NCBI GenBank assembly: GCA_025355255.1
Contig: JANYAA010000427.1
Coordinates: 1 to 9,630, forward strand
DNA: 9,630 nucleotides
From: Chloroflexota bacterium
Lineage (GTDB): Bacteria; Chloroflexota; Limnocylindria; Limnocylindrales; CSP1-4
Direction of reading: 5' to 3'
Shown here: one piece after another, positions 6,933 through 9,630 of the stretch
Layout: each line of letters begins with the position of its first letter
Numbering within the stretch: the stretch's first letter is position 1
Position numbers and translations under genes: made by a program
The notes under the pieces: generated by a model
What the model saw: only the letters and a program-made list of their open reading frames with translations
Database searches by the model: none
What the model was told of the DNA's origin: nothing

Positions 6933-7522
6933 TCGCGCAGGAGCGTGCGCAACGCCGCCTTGACGCGCTCCTCGAGGCTTGCGCCCACGGTGGGGTCCGT
7001 CACGGCCAGGCGGGCGGCCTCGCGTGCCTCACCCAGCGAGTAGCCAAGGGCTTGGAGTGCCGCAACCACGTCAGAACCTGACGCCAAGGCGAAGGCGGCC
7101 GAGGAGCCGGCAGCCACGCCAGCGGCGGACACCTTCTCCTTGAGCTCGAAGATGATCCGCTCGGCCAGCTTCTTGCCGATACCGGGAATGGCCACGAGCA
7201 TCGCCTGGTCCTGCGCCATGATCGCCAGCTGAAGATCGGCCGTGGGGCGCGAGCCGACAATCGCCATGGCGACCTTGGGCCCAACGCCGGTGACGGTGAG
7301 CAGCAGGGTGAAGAACCCCAACTCATCGGCCGAGCGGAAGCCAAACAGCGCCTGCTGGTCCTCGCGGATCAAGTGATAGGTGTGGAGCTTCAGGCGTCCG
7401 CCCTGCGGCGCCGCGGCGAGCACGGCAGGCGCGGCGTACACGCGATAGCCGATGCCGCCGGTCTCGATCACGAGCGAGTCGGCCGCAATTGCGCCGACGA
7501 CGCCCTCGACCGACGCGATCAC
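6929..7522 (-). CDS. ruvA: Holliday junction DNA-binding protein RuvA
   Basis: A complete 197-residue RuvA, which as a tetramer grips four-way junctions and loads RuvB. The OB-fold domain spans about 1-64 (MIASVEGVVGAI, GGIGYRVYA, HLIREDQQALFGF). The helix-hairpin-helix domain includes LLTVTGVGPKVAMAI (about 74-88) and LVAIPGIGKKLAERI (about 108-122), and after a small-residue linker comes the RuvB-binding domain III (about 148-197, with DVVAALQALGYSLGEAREA). The start is a GTG whose last two bases begin the ruvC stop codon (GTGA overlap), implying translational coupling. The 3' end meets the plus-strand peptidase gene, with both TAG stops sharing CTAG at 6929-6932. ruvB is not the next gene, which is unusual. 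Confidence 0.97.
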   Translation of the reverse strand: MIASVEGVVGAIAADSLVIETGGIGYRVYAAPAVLAAAPQGGRLKLHTYHLIREDQQALFGFRSADELGFFTLLLTVTGVGPKVAMAIVGSRPTADLQLAIMAQDQAMLVAIPGIGKKLAERIIFELKEKVSAAGVAAGSSAAFALASGSDVVAALQALGYSLGEAREAARLAVTDPTVGASLEERVKAALRTLLRD

Positions 7523-8136
7523 TTGCGCAGCCTTGGGCCGCTGGCCGCCGTCTCGTTGGCGATCGCCGCTCTGACGGAACGCTCGTACGGCGACTCGCCA
7601 CGGGTGATTGGGTCGATGGCCGCTCGGTCCATCACCGCGGCACGAGCGGTCCGCTCGCCGGAACCGGGCCGCTCCGAGTTGGCCGTGGCGATGGCGCAGG
7701 CCAACGCGTCGGCGGTGTCGTCAGGCGTGGGCACCGCGTCCAGGCCCAGGATCACCGAGACCATCCGGCCAACCTGCTCCTTGTCGGCCGCGCCGTAGCC
7801 GGTGACGGCAAGCTTGATCTCGTTGGGCGTGGCCTCTCGGACCGCGACGCCTGCTTGGGCGGCGGCCAGCAGCACCACGCCGCGAGCCTGGCCCACGCCA
7901 AAGGCCGTCTGGGCATTGCGCGAGAAGAACAGCCGCTCCACGCCCATGATGTCGGGCTGGTGCGTGGCGATCACCTCGGTGATGGCCTCGTGGATGATCA
8001 GCAGACGCTCAGGCAGGCTCTGGTCCGCGCTTGTGGTGATGCAGCCAAAGTCCACCGCACGAAGACGCGACCCTGTTCGCTCGACAACGCCGTAGCCGAG
8101 TGCTGCGGTCCCGGGGTCGATCCCCAGGACGATCAC
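7519..8136 (-). CDS. ruvC: Holliday junction resolvase RuvC
   Basis: A 205-residue RuvC, the dimeric endonuclease that cuts Holliday junctions symmetrically. The RNase H-like fold shows all four metal ligands: Asp7 in GIDPGTAALGYG, Glu67 in MGVERLFF, and Asp140 and Asp143 in DDTADALACAI. RNAQTAFGVGQARGV and the TPNEIKLAVTGYGAADKEQV segment are also typical. Beyond the core (about residue 155) there is a charged tail of about 50 residues, making it roughly 30 longer than the 173-residue E. coli protein. The start is a GTG overlapping the yebC TGA (GTGA), and the end overlaps ruvA in the same way, so yebC-ruvC-ruvA should be one coupled operon. Confidence 0.97.
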   Translation of the reverse strand: MIVLGIDPGTAALGYGVVERTGSRLRAVDFGCITTSADQSLPERLLIIHEAITEVIATHQPDIMGVERLFFSRNAQTAFGVGQARGVVLLAAAQAGVAVREATPNEIKLAVTGYGAADKEQVGRMVSVILGLDAVPTPDDTADALACAIATANSERPGSGERTARAAVMDRAAIDPITRGESPYERSVRAAIANETAASGPRLRK

Positions 8137-8882
8137 CCTTCCAGCTCCTCCAGGAGCTCCTCGGGGAAGTCCGCATTGGTTGTAACGCGCTGCACGTCGT
8201 CGGAATCCTCGAGCAGGTCGATCATCCGCAGGACCTTGCGCGCGTGGTTCGCGTCCACGGTGGTGGTCTGCTTGGCGACCATAGCCTGCTCGGCTTCGTC
8301 CACCTTGATGCCCGCAAACTCGAGCGCCTTGCGCACACCCTCGAGGTCGCCAGGCGAGGTGTAGATCTCGATGGGGTCCGTCTCGGTGTCCACATCCTCG
8401 GCGCCAGCGTCGATGGCGGCGAGCGCCACCTCGTCAAGATCAACGCCGGCGGCGTCAACCGTGATGAGGCCGCGCGGCTCAAACTGCCACGCGACCGCAC
8501 CGGAGCCAGCAAGCGCGCCGCCAACCTTGGTGAAGATGGACCGAACCTCAGCCGCGGTGCGGTTGCGGTTGTCCGTGGCTGCCTCGACGAGGACAGCGAC
8601 GCCGCCAGGGCCGTAGCCCTCGTAGACGATCTCCTCGAACTCGACACCATCGCCCGCGCCGGTGGCCTTCTCGATCGCCCGCTTGATGTTGTCCAGCGGC
8701 ATGTTGATGGAGCGGGCCTTGTCCACAGCCAGGCGCAGCCGGTAGTTCGCGTCGACGTCACCGCCGCCAGCGCGGGCGGCCACCATCACCTCGCGGGCGA
8801 CCTTGGTGAACATGGCGCCGCGCTTGGCGTCATTGACGCCTTTCTGGCGCTTGATCGTTGACCACTTCGAATGTCCTGACAT
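8133..8882 (-). CDS. yebC: YebC/TACO1-family protein
   Basis: A complete 249-residue YebC family protein. It opens with the signature MSGHSKWSTIKRQKGVNDAKRG in all but minor detail, followed by FTKVAREVMVAARAGGGDVDANYRLRLAVDKAR, the NMPLDNIKRAIEKA motif (about 60-73) and YEGYGPGGVAVLVEAATDNRNRT (about 87-109). Members have been described as DNA-binding regulators, and some bacterial members and mitochondrial TACO1 relieve ribosome stalling at proline-rich stretches; which applies here cannot be told. It heads the yebC-ruvC-ruvA operon, the usual placement. A -10 box at 8891-8896 is so close that the transcript may start at or within about 2 nt of the ATG, and no Shine-Dalgarno is present. Confidence 0.96.
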   Translation of the reverse strand: MSGHSKWSTIKRQKGVNDAKRGAMFTKVAREVMVAARAGGGDVDANYRLRLAVDKARSINMPLDNIKRAIEKATGAGDGVEFEEIVYEGYGPGGVAVLVEAATDNRNRTAAEVRSIFTKVGGALAGSGAVAWQFEPRGLITVDAAGVDLDEVALAAIDAGAEDVDTETDPIEIYTSPGDLEGVRKALEFAGIKVDEAEQAMVAKQTTTVDANHARKVLRMIDLLEDSDDVQRVTTNADFPEELLEELEG

Positions 8883-8890
8883 CGGGCGGG

Positions 8891-8896
8891 AGTATA
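8891..8896 (-). promoter_or_regulatory. -10 box of the yebC-ruvC-ruvA operon, possibly leaderless
   Basis: TATACT on the minus strand matches the -10 consensus in five of six positions. Its downstream edge is 8 nt before the yebC ATG (8882-8880), so a start site 6-7 nt downstream would leave a leader of 0-2 nt. No good -35 hexamer is seen at 16-18 bp spacing. The lack of a Shine-Dalgarno for yebC agrees with leaderless translation. Confidence 0.5.
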
Positions 8897-9033
8897 CCGA
8901 CTATCATCGCGACATCGGTCCGCAGACTCGCCCGACGCGCCCCAGGCGTGGCTACAGGCCAGATCGGCAACTTCGAAAAGCGTCCGCCGTCCCGCATCGT
9001 GGCCGGTCCTCCGGCACGTCGGCGGCCAGTAGC

Positions 9034-9040
9034 GAGAGGA
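9034..9040 (+). promoter_or_regulatory. Shine-Dalgarno of the EF-G-like gene
   Basis: GAGAGGA lies 10 nt before the ATG at 9051 and fixes the start. No clear plus-strand promoter was identified in the 168-bp divergent region with yebC; CTGACA at 8876-8881 and TATCAT at 8902-8907 are individually good but 20 bp apart, which is too long for a confident pair. Confidence 0.55.
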
Positions 9041-9050
9041 TTCGCGTGCG

Positions 9051-9630
9051 ATGACGTTGAAGAGCCACGATCTCGCCCACATCAGGAGCGTTGTGCTCGC
9101 AGGCCACGCCGGCGCGGGCAAGACCACGCTCGCTGAGCAGGTCCTGTTCCGCGCCGGAGCCATCCCTCGCCTGGGCAAGGTTGATGACGGGACTGCCCAT
9201 CTGGACTACGAGCCGGAGGAGCAGAAGCGCCGCCAGTCGCTCAGCCTCGCCGTTGGCACGTTTGAGCACGGTGAGCATGAGATCACGGTGGTGGATACCC
9301 CCGGCTATCCGGATTTCGTGGCCGAGATGATCCAGGGCTTCTACGCCGCTGATGCCGCGCTGTTCGTCATGGACGCCTCGGGCAAGGTTGAGGCGGGCCT
9401 CGAGAACGCCGTCAAGGTTGGCCGGTCCACAAGAACCGCCGCGTGCTTCGTCATCAACAAGTGCGACCGCGAGAACGCAGACCCGCTCCGCGCGCTGGAC
9501 GACCTGCGGAGCCACTTCGGCAGCCAGGTTGCGCCGCTGCATCTGGCCATTGGCGCCGCGGACACGTTCAGCGGCTACGTGGACCTCGTCCACCGCAAGG
9601 CCTACAGATATGAGGGCGGCAAAGAGGTCG
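9051..9630 (+). CDS. EF-G-like translational GTPase (EF-G2 / FusA2 type), N-terminal part
   Basis: The first 193 codons of a gene continuing past the right edge. The visible part is a translation-factor G domain: G1 P-loop GHAGAGKTT (18-26), GKVDDGTAHLDYEPEEQKR leading to RQSLSLAV in the switch I region, G3 DTPGYPDF (82-89), and G4 NKCDREN (136-142). Canonical EF-G has DTPGH at G3, where the His activates GTP hydrolysis, and a RGITI switch I. Tyr at that position and the RQSLSL form are typical of the EF-G-like paralogue group found in Actinomycetota, Chloroflexota and Deinococcota, so I call it EF-G2-like rather than the housekeeping fusA. Paralogues of this group have been reported as unable to replace EF-G in translocation; the true role is unsettled. 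Cys138 in NKCD is a mild deviation from NKxD with Leu or Met. The domains that would confirm an EF-G architecture are outside the window. Confidence 0.88.
   Translation, partial: MTLKSHDLAHIRSVVLAGHAGAGKTTLAEQVLFRAGAIPRLGKVDDGTAHLDYEPEEQKRRQSLSLAVGTFEHGEHEITVVDTPGYPDFVAEMIQGFYAADAALFVMDASGKVEAGLENAVKVGRSTRTAACFVINKCDRENADPLRALDDLRSHFGSQVAPLHLAIGAADTFSGYVDLVHRKAYRYEGGKEV

Noticed and set aside
8100..8861. 253-codon plus-strand frame opposite yebC
   Set aside because: It is antisense to the conserved yebC reading frame; its composition is a reverse-complement reflection of yebC codons.

Overview
The window is a dense, GC-rich bacterial chromosome segment. It holds a recombination and DNA-repair neighbourhood (yebC, ruvC, ruvA, ruvB, recA, recX) together with tgt, the start of an RNase Y gene, a small basic protein, an S9 prolyl-oligopeptidase-family gene and the start of an EF-G-like GTPase gene. 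All genes run on the minus strand except the peptidase and the EF-G-like gene. Adjacent recA, recX and rny, an EF-G2-type GTPase, several GTG starts and the high GC fit Chloroflexota or a deep-branching actinobacterial lineage. I favour Chloroflexota, but this is an inference from gene content and order, not a phylogenetic result.

Layout in the direction of transcription. (1) From 8882 down to 6929, yebC-ruvC-ruvA form a tight minus-strand operon. Both junctions are 4-nt GTGA overlaps, and a good -10 box lies so close to the yebC ATG that the mRNA may be leaderless. (2) From 4893 to 6932 a plus-strand S9 peptidase sits between ruvA and ruvB; its stop codon shares a CTAG with the convergent ruvA stop. 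(3) From 4799 down to about position 1 the minus strand carries ruvB, tgt, a 52-residue Lys-rich protein, recA, recX and, after a 329-bp gap, the N-terminus of RNase Y. (4) From 9051 to the right edge the plus strand carries the GTPase domain of an EF-G2-like factor, divergent from yebC.

Functionally, RuvC, RuvA and RuvB resolve Holliday junctions produced by RecA, and RecX modulates RecA filaments. The ruv genes are split into ruvCA and ruvB by the opposite-strand peptidase, and ruvB has its own upstream region with a dyad close to the Gram-positive/actinobacterial LexA box.

Nothing here looks like a wholly new system. The points most worth following are: a tgt product lacking both residues linked to bacterial preQ1 specificity, with no queA beside it (possible queuine salvage); an unannotated basic small protein with a strong Shine-Dalgarno between tgt and recA; the near-LexA dyad between ruvB and the peptidase; large mRNA hairpins next to the recA and rny ribosome-binding sites; and a possibly leaderless yebC-ruvCA transcript. 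No rRNA, tRNA, CRISPR, insertion sequence or T-tract terminator was seen.
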